64,000 nucleotides of DNA from Strigamia acuminata (taxonomy: Eukaryota > Arthropoda > Chilopoda > Geophilomorpha > Linotaeniidae), in the NCBI GenBank assembly GCA_949358305.1, contig OX442314.1:24299060-24363059 (forward strand), given 5' to 3'. Every line of letters starts with the position of its first letter. Within the stretch, counting starts at the first letter, position 1. The notes beneath the pieces are model-generated. The model saw only the letters and a list, made by a program, of their open reading frames with translations, was not told where the DNA came from and did not search any database. This document shows, piece after piece, positions 1-12,094 of this stretch. The position numbers and the translations under genes were made by a program.

Positions 1-560
1 AAAAAATCTCAATTTCAATTTTATAGAAAAATTTGCTCTTATGCTGCCTTGCAAACCTCCTGATGATGACATTTTGTATTAGAACAAACAAAACATACTT
101 TCAATTTGTCAACTAGGGTTATTATTTTTAAAAAATTGTTTTCCTAACAGCAGTAACAGCTTTCGTTCAACACAATCAGCCCTGCAGTGGACCTATTTAT
201 CACAAAACATGTAGCAGAACATCACATAATAACAGTGCCAAAAACTCTAGAAAGAGGGGACTTTCTCGCTTCACTCGGCCGAACCAAAAGCCATTTCCTG
301 TACGGTCACATCTCTTGACAAATAATCAGTCACATTCAAAATTTAATTAAAAACTTGATTAGTGTCATCAAATACTGGTCAAGGCAAACAATGTTATCGC
401 TAAGATGTTTGCGAAACCAGATTTTCAAAAATACAATAGAAAATCAGTTCTATATACTACATGAGAGATGGCATTTTCATAGAGGCTCAGGCTTACATTA
501 CTGCTTACTTTAACACATCCTTTATCTGGTCATTGCGTAGCAGCAAAGGTACAATACACA
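1..560. other. Unassigned sequence
   Basis: AT-rich; nothing recognised. Confidence 0.5.
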
Positions 561-819
561 ATACCATATTTTACTGATTAAGAGTCGCCCTCGAATTGTA
601 GCCGCGACTAAGACACCAAGAATACCGTATTTTTGCAAAATACGGTATTGTTTCCGTATTTAACCTCACGAACGACGAACATACGCTCCGTTCTTGACGT
701 TCAGACTTTATTTGTTTCATTAAACAAATGTAACAAACGAAAAACCAAAATTGTAATTGCTGACAAAAATGGAAGTTTTGAATAAGAGCCGCGGCTCTTA
801 ATCGATAAAATACGGTATA
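561..819. mobile_element. Miniature inverted-repeat element with TACCRTATTTT ends
   Basis: Left end ATACCATATTTTACTGATTA and right end reverse-complementing to ATACCGTATTTTATCGATTA (3 mismatches in 20), continuing into AAGAG(T/C)CGC. A TA dinucleotide lies at each border. The centre holds a perfect hairpin with 13-base arms (621-633 and 637-649) that repeats the CCGTATTTT terminal motif. About 259 bp, no transposase. A truncated inverted copy lies at 15447-15664. Confidence 0.85.
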
Positions 820-2282
820 CTTAGTTAACCTTACCACTAAAGATAATCATTAGATTGAAAGGTCTATGATTTGTTTTAATTATTTCTAGTTTAGAGCACC
901 AATAATGTCATTAAAATCACTTTATTATTATCAATTAGAAAGTGTGCATTGAGATAGATGATTTTATAAAAAAAATAATCCTAGACAGTCCAAAATCCTT
1001 AACAAATAGGATGCGATTTATAAATGACATAATGTATAATGAAACCCAAGCTGGCAACCACCTTTATCCTGGCACCAAATTTTGGCACCTCAAACACTTA
1101 GGATCTCCACTAAATGACCATCTGCATGGTAAACCTCTTTTTGGCACTATCAGTAGTAACCTTTGACTTATCCACTTCCACTTTTTATTTCCAACTCAAG
1201 AACGCCTGGACTTAACAAGCCAAACCAAATATCCAAACATTTTCAACCGTTACTCACAAATTTCCATATTAAAAGAACACAAGCACGGGATAATTATTCG
1301 CATGAATCACAAGTGTGAGTTTAAATGGAGTTTCGCTAAGTCCCCATTAACAATCGAAGTGGGAAGCCATTTCAGACGGAAACAAGGCGAATATTGTTCG
1401 GAGGGCTGGTCATGGGCACATTGAGCGAGTTCCACGGGGACCATACATTACATCACTCGTTCATCTTGCTTTTGAAATTGAATATTTTTGTTGGAAATTG
1501 CGTAGCGGACGATGGCGAGATGGAAATGGAATTTTCAAATCCGCCAACCAATGGGCTCGCTACAGCCCCGCTGGGGGTCGTTCGCTTTATCAGCGGCCAG
1601 TGCCACGTGATATCTGGTGCCGGTGCTGCTCTGCATGATCACCACTGACCGCAATATCGTATCCTCTCGATACTACGTAATACGGGCGTCGTATCAGGCA
1701 AATACACGTCGTATGCATTCGTACGTTTGTTTCTTTACAAGCTTTTCGCTCGATAGATAAATCTAATATTCCTCTGATAATTCTCTTGTCTTTGCGAGAT
1801 AAGCGTGAGAAGGCAAAAGATTTAAACGAGAAAGTAACTGCGGGGAGTCCCCGGGGTTACGATAACGGATACAAAAATTACTAATGGACACATACAAGGG
1901 GGTAGGGGGAAAAAACGTATAAAAAAATGTGGAAAAAAAAGTTGAAGTTGCGAATCTTCAAGTAGTTGAAATCAATATAATAAAAAACAAATTTTGAGCC
2001 CATGTTATTATAGTTCCTATAAACTCTATGTTTAGAAAGTCTAATAAAACGATTCTGTCCGTCCGTCTGTCCGCATCAACTCCTCCAAAACAAAAGCAGC
2101 TAGAGCCAAACGGGCAACTGCAATGAACTCGGCATACCTTCAATAGGTGCCTAAGAAATTTTCGTATTTCTCCAACTATTTTTTTTTTATACATCAATTT
2201 AGACAGACAGATGTATTTCTATATACGTGTAGAAGGGGTTTAGAAGTCTAAGATGTAATGCTTCCATGCATTACAGATGCAA
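820..2282. other. Unassigned sequence
   Basis: A less AT-rich block at 1390-1700 has an 84-codon open frame (1394-1648) without recognisable similarity. Near 2055-2140 lies CTGTCCGTCCGTCTGTCCG followed by CATCAACTCCTCC, a string style common in dispersed arthropod repeats; family not determined. Confidence 0.4.
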
Positions 2283-2392
2283 TCTTGTTTTAAACTGTTT
2301 CTCTCGATCTAACTTCAAAAATGGCGACCGATTTACTTCGTTTTCAGTCGACATCTAAACAACAAAACATCTTTAAATGACTTTATAAATCT
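2283..2392. mobile_element. Decayed copy of the outer LDHD-intron element family
   Basis: Shares, in the same order, TTTAAACTG, CTCGATCTAACTT-AAAAATGGC, TTTTCAGT, CATCTAAACAACAAAACAT and ATGACTTTATAAAT with the element at 28880-29991, but lacks the two insertions found there. The left terminus is eroded. Confidence 0.7.
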
Positions 2393-3389
2393 ACGAAAAG
2401 CTTTAAATCGTAAATTAATAATTTTACTAGCTTTTTTTTATATAAAATAATCAATCAAAATGGCTAACTTTTCCAAAAACAACCCTAAATCTCGTGAGAT
2501 CTCGTTCCTTCACGTGACCCATCCCATAGATGTAGTCTATCTGTTGCTAGTCATCAAAATTTAATTTTTTTTTTAGAATCCATCTTATCTAAAAAAATAA
2601 AATCTGTCAATATCAACAACATAATCATTTAGTGATTGTCATATTACAACTTTAATTTAAAAAACAAAAAAATAAGAAATAAAAAAAATATATAAAAATA
2701 AGCTTACTTTATGTCTCATCCACTATAAAGATATACATTTTGCCTTATCCCAAAAGTGGAATTTAATGCGATAGATAAGACGAGAAGAACGAAAGAAAAA
2801 AGAAATAAATAAATCAAAAGTAACTTGCTTTCATCCGATAGAATTATGTAATAAGTTAGGATGCAATCGGCTTCTAATTGAACCCAAGACCAGTCTATGG
2901 AGTCCACAGGGATTTCAATTTCCCAACCACGGGCAAAAGTTGCAAGTAAACATAAAAGTAAACATAAAATGATATATAAAAAAATTAATTTGATGCAATA
3001 AGCCTATATTTAATTTAATTAGATACTGATACAATAGATTTGCCATCTTTTAATAACTACCATAATTTACCAAATACCAAAAATATTAAACAAGCCAAGA
3101 TGATCCCAAAGATCACTGCAATTATCTCAATAAACACCAAAAACATAAATAAAACCAAGTCGTAAAAATCTGGACACACGTTGAAACACTGCAGTAAAGC
3201 CCTTCATTTTAGCTTCAGAAAAATTTTTAAAATACAACATTTTTTTGGACATTTTTTCAATTAAGGTTCCAGAAAATGGCTGCAAGTAGAGCCCCAAGAC
3301 CCAAATGTTCAGAAATAGCTTTCTCAAAACATTTTCAAGAAAAATAAATGCATTGCAGGTGGGAAAATGTATTTATATAAAAAATAAAT

Positions 3390-3890
3390 TTATTTTTAAC
3401 AGAAAAAAATTGCATTTTCATGCTAAACAATGCATTTTCAGTAAAATCATGCTTTCTCTAGTAAAATAATGCTTTTCTGGTAAAAAAAAATTGCATTTTT
3501 GGGTTTTTTTGGTAAAATAATGCATTTTTTGGTAAAATAATGTATTTTTTGGTTAAAAAAAAATGCATTTTTTGATTTAAAAAAAATGCATTTTTTAGTT
3601 AAAAGTATAATGCATTTTCTGAAAAAATAATCCATTTTCTGAAAAAATAATGCATTTTTTGGTAAAATAATGCATTTTTTGGTTAATTTTTTGGTTAAAA
3701 AAATGCATTTTTTGATTAAAAAAATGCATTTTTTAGTTAAAAATAATGCATTTTCTGAAAAAATAATGCATTTTCTGAAAAAATAATGCATTTTCTGAAA
3801 AAATAATGCATTTTCTGAAAAAATAATGCATTTTTTGGTTAAAAAAATGCATTTTATGGTAAAATAATGCATTTTCTGACAAAAAATTCA
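3390..3890. repeat. TGCATTTT minisatellite
   Basis: Over 20 imperfect units of about 17-21 bases, such as AAAATAATGCATTTTCTGA, with sub-runs differing in the spacer (CTGAAA, TTGGTA, TTGATT, TAGTTA). Open frames on the minus strand here are by-products of repeat length. Confidence 0.9.
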
Positions 3891-6800
3891 TTCATGGACA
3901 TACATTTCTAGATTTTTACGTGTACTGGGTTCCAAGGGGCCCTTTAGAATCTGGCCCTTCATTTTGCAGTGCCACTGCCCTCTTTTTTTAATAACCTTTT
4001 TATTCAAAAAAAAAATCCTCGCTTCCCTGCCCAATAAATCTCAAATTACAGAAATAGAAAACAGTAAACACGTATCAATAAATGTCCATTCGTACAATGA
4101 ATAAAAAAAATAAGAGGTCGAATCGAAGCGAAGCGAAAATAAAAAGATGCATCACGAGAGTGTGTGTGGTTGTAATTCCCTTGAAACTCAATGATAAAGT
4201 GGAGCCTGCGGGCGGGTAGTGGGTTGTATCCGACCAACTCGATCTTCCCTCAGTGAGCCATAAAATGAATGGTTGTTGTATTCAATAAGATGGCTTACCA
4301 CATCGAACAAACACTGCATGGGGCATCGCTTCCTAAGCTCGCTTTAAGCTCTTGTTTAACCACAATTCGCCATTTGCCACCTTGCTTTTAATTTTCACCT
4401 AGTGTTGGCCATTTGTACAAAGATAAGCCTAAAACTAACTTTTTAAAGCCCATGGAATCCTCAATTCGTGACAGAACGTTCCCTGCACATTTTTTTCTTC
4501 CGTCTTCTTTTTAACCTTCGGCCATTTTGTCGTGACTCAAGCGGGCCTAATTCGAGGCTAATTGGCCAGTTGTTGCGCACCCCGTCTCATATCAAGTGTT
4601 TATTTATCCCGGAAATTGCAACGCAAATTTAGAATCATAATTTAAGGTAATATCTTTCTTTTTTTTAAAAAAACTAAATTTGATCTCAATTTGAAACATC
4701 AAAAAAACCAAGTGATAAAAAAGTCAATTGAAATTTGACCTAAGTGAAAATAATCAATAATCAAAACCAAAATTATTTTCACAGCAAAAAAGAATTCGCT
4801 AACCCCAAAGTAGACCACAACGCCCATTTTTTATCCCTGTAACTATTTCCTTTAACTCAATTCGAATGTCACTAAACCAGAGTTTTTATCTGTCTCTCCG
4901 GTGGTTTGATGTGTTGCAGGTGTATTGAATTGAGTGGTCAAGAAATGGCGGCCATCAGGTTGTTCAAGAGCTACATGTGTGTTTTATTATACATATTTTT
5001 ACATAGGGGTAGTGACACTCGCAGGGGCGCACATCACAAAATAACAGGAGACAAAATGCGCCCGAAAATTGGCCGCATTCGATCGTTCTTAAAGGCATAA
5101 TAATTAAATAAACCTACATTTTTGTGTGTGCTTCCACCGCCGATCTATTCGATTACAAAATGGCGGCCCGGGAAAACGATTTGAAAACCACGAAAACCAT
5201 GATTTTCTGGTTTTCATGAAAACGGTTTTCAGGAAAACCGACTTCCGAAATGTGACGTCAAATGCGTCTACGTCCGGTGTGGGAAAACGGCGAAAACGGG
5301 GAAAACCATTTAGAATTGAACACACCTATTGATATTTTGCAGTATTGCCGATATCGATAATCGGCAACCGAATATCGGCCGATACCGATACCTGCACCGA
5401 TATTAAAATTAAAATGTCCAAAAAACTTTTGGGGCCCCACTACTAACTATTTTCCGAGGTCCCGCAAAACCTCCTATAGAAATGCCATAACGGCAAGTTT
5501 TCGGCTTCTTCCATAAATGCCACATACCATAACATTGGATCTCTATTCTCTATTGCAGTAGAATTGATTCAATTGGTGCTAAGACAGTTGCACCGATATC
5601 TTTTGAAAACCACAGAAAACTTAGTTAGTGGTGGGTGGCATGTGCTGACGCTGTAGAAACAGTACCTTAAATCAAACAAGAATGAGAAACTAGAATTACC
5701 AGTATGTCAACGACAAACCCTTCATTTGCTCACTATAAACCACGGATCACGAGATAGCCGTGTTGCCGACTTTTTCTTAAGCTTAACAAAGCAAAGGTGT
5801 TTAGAAGGAAATGTGTGACTTCCAAGAACTTTGACAATAAAAACAACATAAATTTCCAAACTTAAAGCATTAGTCTCGGCAAGAATGTGACTCGTAAGGG
5901 GCATATGGACATATTACCAAGACGTATCAACTCAGGAAAAGAGCTCCATGCAGCCCCAGAAGCCCACAACTAGCACTTAGGGCCCAAAAAAAGCTGCAAG
6001 AAGGCCCACACAGACCATAAATCAGCCTCCTAACAAGCATTTTATATCAAAAATTGCAACGAAATAATCAGACCCCGGTTGTCGTGGTCAGAAACCGAAA
6101 GGTCTCGGCTCGACCAGCAGAAAACAGACGCGCAAAATGTCAAAATTCCCAATCCTTTCCGTTGTATCTGACTCTGAATAAACTGTCACACGAGACCAGT
6201 ATACCAATGGCAAGTGGCAACCATGAAAAAGGAGAAGAAAAAAACAAATGGTTCCGATGTTGCGAATTTCAACTTGATTTATGACAGTAAATCGCACAGA
6301 TTTGCCAGGATGCGCAGGATTTACGCGTTTCTAGGTGCACATTGACAGCGCCGCCACTCGGGCGGCTCGGCAAACTCACCCCACCTACCTCTCCTCGCGG
6401 CCAAACACGAAGTTAGTTTCAAACTTGTAATTTGCTCGACATGTTTGCTTTCATTTTATTTCATTACGAACAAGAATTATTGGTGCGATTAGCGAGGCTC
6501 GAAAATTGCCCGGTCCATGGCCAGAGAGACTCGACAACATCCATTTCGATATATTTATTTCCCACATGGAAATTTAATTGAGCTCATTTCTAAACGAGAG
6601 AAAGAAAAAAAAAAGAAGGAAAAAAAATTACTTTTGATGTCTTGATTATGAATAAAATCGTGGCGTTTTAATGTGGGATTCGGGTCGTTGATTGAATGAT
6701 AACTGACCACTTTGTAATTACACGTTTCGTAATAAATACTGAATTGAATGTTATCTAGACAAAACGGCACCACCTGTCCTCGGTTGTTTTGAAATTTACA

Positions 6801-9800
6801 CTAGCATCAATGTTTTCGCTCGCAGCTCAAATTCCGAGATCAAAACAACGTGGGGTGATAAACAGTTTTGTATTTCGCCTTTTGGACAACGCGCAAGATG
6901 TGGTCTTGTGATTTTTTTCCTGGTTTTGTGTCACGTGATCCAAAGTGCGAAGTACAAAGCAGATTGGAAAATGAAATATGGACATTTATTAACATTTCAA
7001 CTCGCAGGGGTTTTCTGTAATGACAGGTTTTAAAAAAATTTAATTACTCTACCTTAGGCGTCTTTTTGTGTATCAATTAAGTTTCGAGTTATTGCCAGTT
7101 TAGTTTGTGTTTGTTTGTGCAGTCGCAGACATTCAAAATGTCGTTTCATGTCGCAGACAATGGAAGCCGACTAACTATTAATAGAAATAGAAGCGTATTA
7201 ACATTAGAAAATCACCGAATAAAATTAACATTCTGTAATTTACCCACGGTACAAACCCGCCTCGAAATTTCCTTATTGAAGATAATACCCGGAAAGAACG
7301 AAAAATATTCGATGAAAAACCGAGTGATTTCCAGCGGACAAGCGCGCCATTTTAAATTTTAACAATTCCTTCTAAATATAGACTAGTACTTCGTGTTAAA
7401 AAAAAATCCAAAGCTGTCCTCTTTTTTTATAAATCGAATCGTTGGTGCCTAAAAATAATGAATTTTAATGAAAAATAAAATAGAACAAACCCATATCTTG
7501 ATTTAGTGTAATAATTTGCAAGTTTTCTTTTCTAGCCACAGCTCCATACCCGCAGCATATTTGTGTTTAATGAATTAATTACGAAAAATTGAAAATTGAT
7601 TTTGTCTCCCTCTCTCGTTGTATTTTTAACGGATGTGCGTTATCTTTACAATTCATTTCGTCCTTGAACTTAGTCACGTTGTTGTAATTTTCCCTTTAAA
7701 TTAGGCTTTGCAGCTGCCTTTAGTCGTGTCGGTATGCTGTGCTTGATTTTTTTCCACCGTTTTACCGAAGAGGGGAGCGAATTATTTTTCCATCGCCCGC
7801 TCTTGCGTTAATAGGCACGTGTGCGGTTCAGCGTGGACCTCGTCATTTGGACGGCAATAAATCGTGTGCAGAGCCGCCTTGTTGACTTAGTAGTTTCAAT
7901 AAGAGCGTCGCCGGGCCATGTGGGCAAAACAAGAAATTCCTTTGCACAGATTAAGCCCACACATCCCACCTTTGTAAACACTTTTTTCTCCTTCCATGTC
8001 AGGTCGAAAGATAATGGTAATTGCAACGAGTTGCGTTGCAAGTCAGTTCGATTCGAATCTCGGCCCGTTGTGTTCGGCTGAGAAGTGTGCGTGGGCGGTT
8101 CGTAAAAATGCGTCTGAAACGGGGCAAAAATCGTCGACGAGATCGATCGGGGCATCGATTGGCGAGTCGTTGACTTTGTAAGTGGATCGCCACACAAATC
8201 GGCACGAGTCGTTTGGAAAGTTAATCCTTTTTTGCTCGGCCTTCCTCCCTCCTGCCAATTACCATCATCATGGTTCGGCATCAGAGCGCAAATATTCCCA
8301 GGATAAACATGTCAGTACTTGTCGATCATATCGTCTAATTTCAGGGTTTTACAACAAATATTTGGCGATAAGGGGGAAGGTCTTTGCGCGATCGGTACTG
8401 CCCATCCAACTCAATCGGATGAAGTCATCAAAATGTTCTCGTATCGTAAATAAATATGCAAACTTAGAAATAAAAACAACATTTTTTTTTTAAACAAATA
8501 TTTCACAACACATTTTCTAAATCTGCCAATTGAATCAATAAATTGCGAACCAAAATGTGGTGAATACTGATTTTCATCGAACGATTTTCGTGCCCCGCAA
8601 ATTACGAAACAAAAAAGGCCCAAAAAAGGCTTAGAGAAGGGCCCCGAACAACACAGTTCCGCATTATAATACAGCACGAACATTTGGCACTGAGTACTCG
8701 CCACCATCGTCTAAAGGACCACAAAATTCTAGGGTTAAAATAAAATAAAAATTTTGCAAATTTGGTAAGAGATGTCGTTTTTTCGCGTTACTTTCAACAG
8801 TAGTGAATTTTCTACGAACTAAAAACAAGACATTTCTTGATGGTACTTTGAATAAAAACCTTCTATAATAGCTGTATATAGTACAGAATAGTTCAAGCAG
8901 TCATTCTGTTTTAATTTATATGCGAAATTAAATCCAGGTTGGATTTTATTACAGGAATCACATCACATTTCGTGTGTGAATGCACGATCTGCAAAATTAA
9001 TCACCAAACTGAAGGAAGTTTAGGAACATTAGGAATATATTTTACACTTGTTGGCAGCAATTCACGGCTTTAAGTGAGACAGCAAATTAATTATGACGTC
9101 GGCACGAAATTATTTACTCGGTTTTGAACCACAACTCATGGGAGAAGCACGTATTTGCTCTCGGTGTGAATCAAACTTTCAACACGTTTTCGCAGCTCAG
9201 CAGGGGAGACCGATATCACTTAGCTGAGCTAGTCAGTGCGACTCCTCGGGGAAATGACACTCTTGGCTTCATAATCACTTTTATCTCGTAACTCTCGAAC
9301 GATTTCCTCCTTATATCACTTTTCAATCTCAATCGATCCATATTTTATATACAATCGCTTGAATTAATCATCGTTGCTTTTACTCAACTTGCAATCCCTT
9401 TTTTCGCATTGATTCGGTCACCTAGCACCTAGAAACCTTTTTTTCTTTTAATTTCCCGCACTTCCATTGGTCAAATCTCACGTTTTTTGCAGCCGAAAAC
9501 TATTTTCTTGACTCGTTTCTTAGACTAAACTATTAATGAGAGTTTCTTCTCTCGGTCATTTCGTTGGTGCCAACATCACAGGTTTTTTTTCTTCTTTTTC
9601 CGCGTTTTTTTTCGCCTCTTAGATAAGGCGGACACGACTTCCTCAGGGACGTTTGATAGTGGCCAATGCCAGGACGACTTAATTAATTATTGACGACTGT
9701 CTTCATGCAGTAAATATACCAAGTCAGAGTTTACTGCTCTCAAACTTACCAATGGTCTTTTCTCTATTGAAAAAAATATGGAAAAACGCACAAACTTTTT

Positions 9801-12094
9801 AACAAACTCGCCATTTTTCTTCGATAAGCCAACGCGAAAACCCGAAAAACGGAATAATTTGTTGGAAAAGCAATTTCGTTTCAAATCGTTTTGTTTGTTT
9901 TCTTGTGATGTGTTTACTAGTTGTCCTTTTTTTTACGAGCCGGAAGTACAAACTGTTTATGTTCAGTTATTTAGTTCTGCGTTTAGTGCAGGGGGGAACA
10001 ACCTTTCTAATGGATAAATAAAAATTTATGATTCAATTACGCGGTAAATACAATTCCTTGTTTTAACCACACGAACTGCTATAACAAAACAATAATTTCT
10101 AACCCAAAAAATATCAAAACAAAACGTCCATCTTTTTCAAAAAAAAAAAAAAAATATTATTCATTTCAATTCCTCATTTTTTTAACACGAATAACAAACA
10201 CTTTTTCCTAACTGCAAAATTATAATGTTCAAGATGTGAATTATTTTTTTTCTTCTCTCGTTTTACAAGCCCCAGCCATTTATTTATTTATTTACTTTTT
10301 TTTGCTCGTGCAATTTTTTGTCCTAATTTGCCGAGAAAACAAGATTGGTGCAAATACATCAGCAGAAACCTTTTATTAGTGCGTCATGTCCACCTGAATT
10401 ACGAGTGTCGGTCGTTAAATGGAGGCCAGTGAGTTGGCAACCAATAACGACTTAGTTGTGTTTGTTTCTCGGTATTGTGAAGTGTAATCACGCGGTCCTC
10501 ACCTCTTAATGACACCATGGCTCCGGCATCCACCAATTTTATTTACTTTTCCAGCAATCATTTATCACCATTCAATGAGACACCTGCCTCCTTTTTAATT
10601 CTTTTTTCCTTTTAATCTCTCCACAGTGCCAAACCCTGAAAAAATAACTGTTTTTTAATATGCATTTATTTATTTTAAATTTATATAATTCCTTGACAGG
10701 TTTATTTGCTTTTCCCAGAATTTCCGCACCGTTTTATAATCCAACATGAATTAATTTCATATTCCAACATGTAGACTTATTTTTCTATACTCAATAAATA
10801 AAAACTTCTAATATCCCAATTCCGCAACGGACGAAAACGAAATGAATTATTAAAACAAACCATTTATTTTTATTTATTTCTATTATATTCCTTTTTTTGG
10901 CTGTCTTTTCTCTCCCCTCTTTATCAGTAAATACAGCTCACTTTGTCCATTCGCTTTTTTCATTCGCTCTCGTGTTTTCAGCCTCATAAATCACAGCCCC
11001 ACTGACCACGGGCCTCGACGGGCGCTTGTTGACAAATGAGATTTGCACCGTGAAATTAACTTGTCTCCAAATAACGGCCACTTCCTTTCAACCAACCCGA
11101 ACAAACTCGTACTCATTTACTCATTTTATTATCTCATTTCCTTTTAATACATCTTTTTTTTTATCTCTACATAATATTGTTTTTCTAATATTTCATTGAT
11201 ACAATGTTTGCGGATCATCCGCCCGAGTTTGATGTAATTTGGCCAGACACGAGGAAAATGAAGTAAAGTCTCTAAGGGCAGGGTCGTCTTTCCACCAACT
11301 TTTGGATATTATTTTGTCTCTTTTTTTTTTGTTCTCCTATTATTTCCTATCCTTTCGGCTCGATGACTTGTCACCTCGCATCATGATGTGACGGCGACAA
11401 TCTCACGGTGAAACACGTGTTCCGCTCCAAATTATCATTCGCTCGGCACCCACGCGTGTGAAAATTGTTTATCAAGTGTGAAATGAACGTCGGCGACCAA
11501 TACGCGTACAGGCATATACACGGTACGATGCCGAACGAGGCAAGCGGAATTCTATTAACGATATCTATCGCGTCAGACGTCATTGAATGTAAGGTGAGTG
11601 AAATTCGATTATTTTTTTAAAAAAAAAATCTTTAGAAGTGAAACTTCTCAATTACAGGTTGAATATTTTATTTTGTAAGTTCCGCATCCGCCATTTTGGG
11701 TAAATAAAAATTAAAAAACAAAAAAATAAATATGTTTCTTTCTTGGTGGGTCTGTGAAATACCTGCTATTCACCCCTCGTTTTGAATACATTTGAGTAGT
11801 CGACCTGACCTTTTTCCAGAGGCAAGTGCTGTAAATTACAAGAAAATGCAAACCGATTACCCATCTAAAACACCCTCGCATCAATGTCAGGACCTACCTC
11901 GGAGCAGAGTGTATTTACAACTGGTAAAAAGGAAATAAAAGATAACAAAAACTTCAACTATTTTTTTTTAACACGACGAAATTTTTTATTTTTGTTTTAT
12001 TTGTTTGTTAATATTATTTTGGACTGGATTTAAAATCTCCCGCTCAAAGTTTCGCAATTCATCACCACGAGCGCTGTTTATCGATGATTTCAAA
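3891..12094. other. Gene-poor stretch upstream of ADSL
   Basis: No supported gene. Notable content: a palindrome-rich block at 5155-5405 (GGAAAACC/GGTTTTCC arms, then CGATATCG and TATCGGCCGATA strings), a less AT-rich block at 7800-8290 with overlapping short frames, and long pyrimidine-rich sequence from 9300 to 11400 that gives the + strand a marked T excess. Confidence 0.5.
5155..5405. repeat. Palindrome-rich block
   Basis: GAAAACCACGAAAACCATG and CATGAAAACGGTTTTC-type arms (5175-5245) are followed by CCGATATCGATAATCGG and AATATCGGCCGATACCGAT (5347-5390). The density of self-complementary strings suggests a decayed DNA transposon end, but no terminal repeat pair or target duplication was found. 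Confidence 0.5.

Noticed and set aside
3447-3872. 141-codon minus-strand frame
   Set aside because: Made wholly of TGCATTTT minisatellite; Phe/Lys/Ile/Asn repeats with no family.
7996-8290. Cluster of overlapping short frames on both strands
   Set aside because: Less AT-rich island with mutually overlapping frames, none similar to a known protein; could be a 5' UTR exon but nothing supports it.
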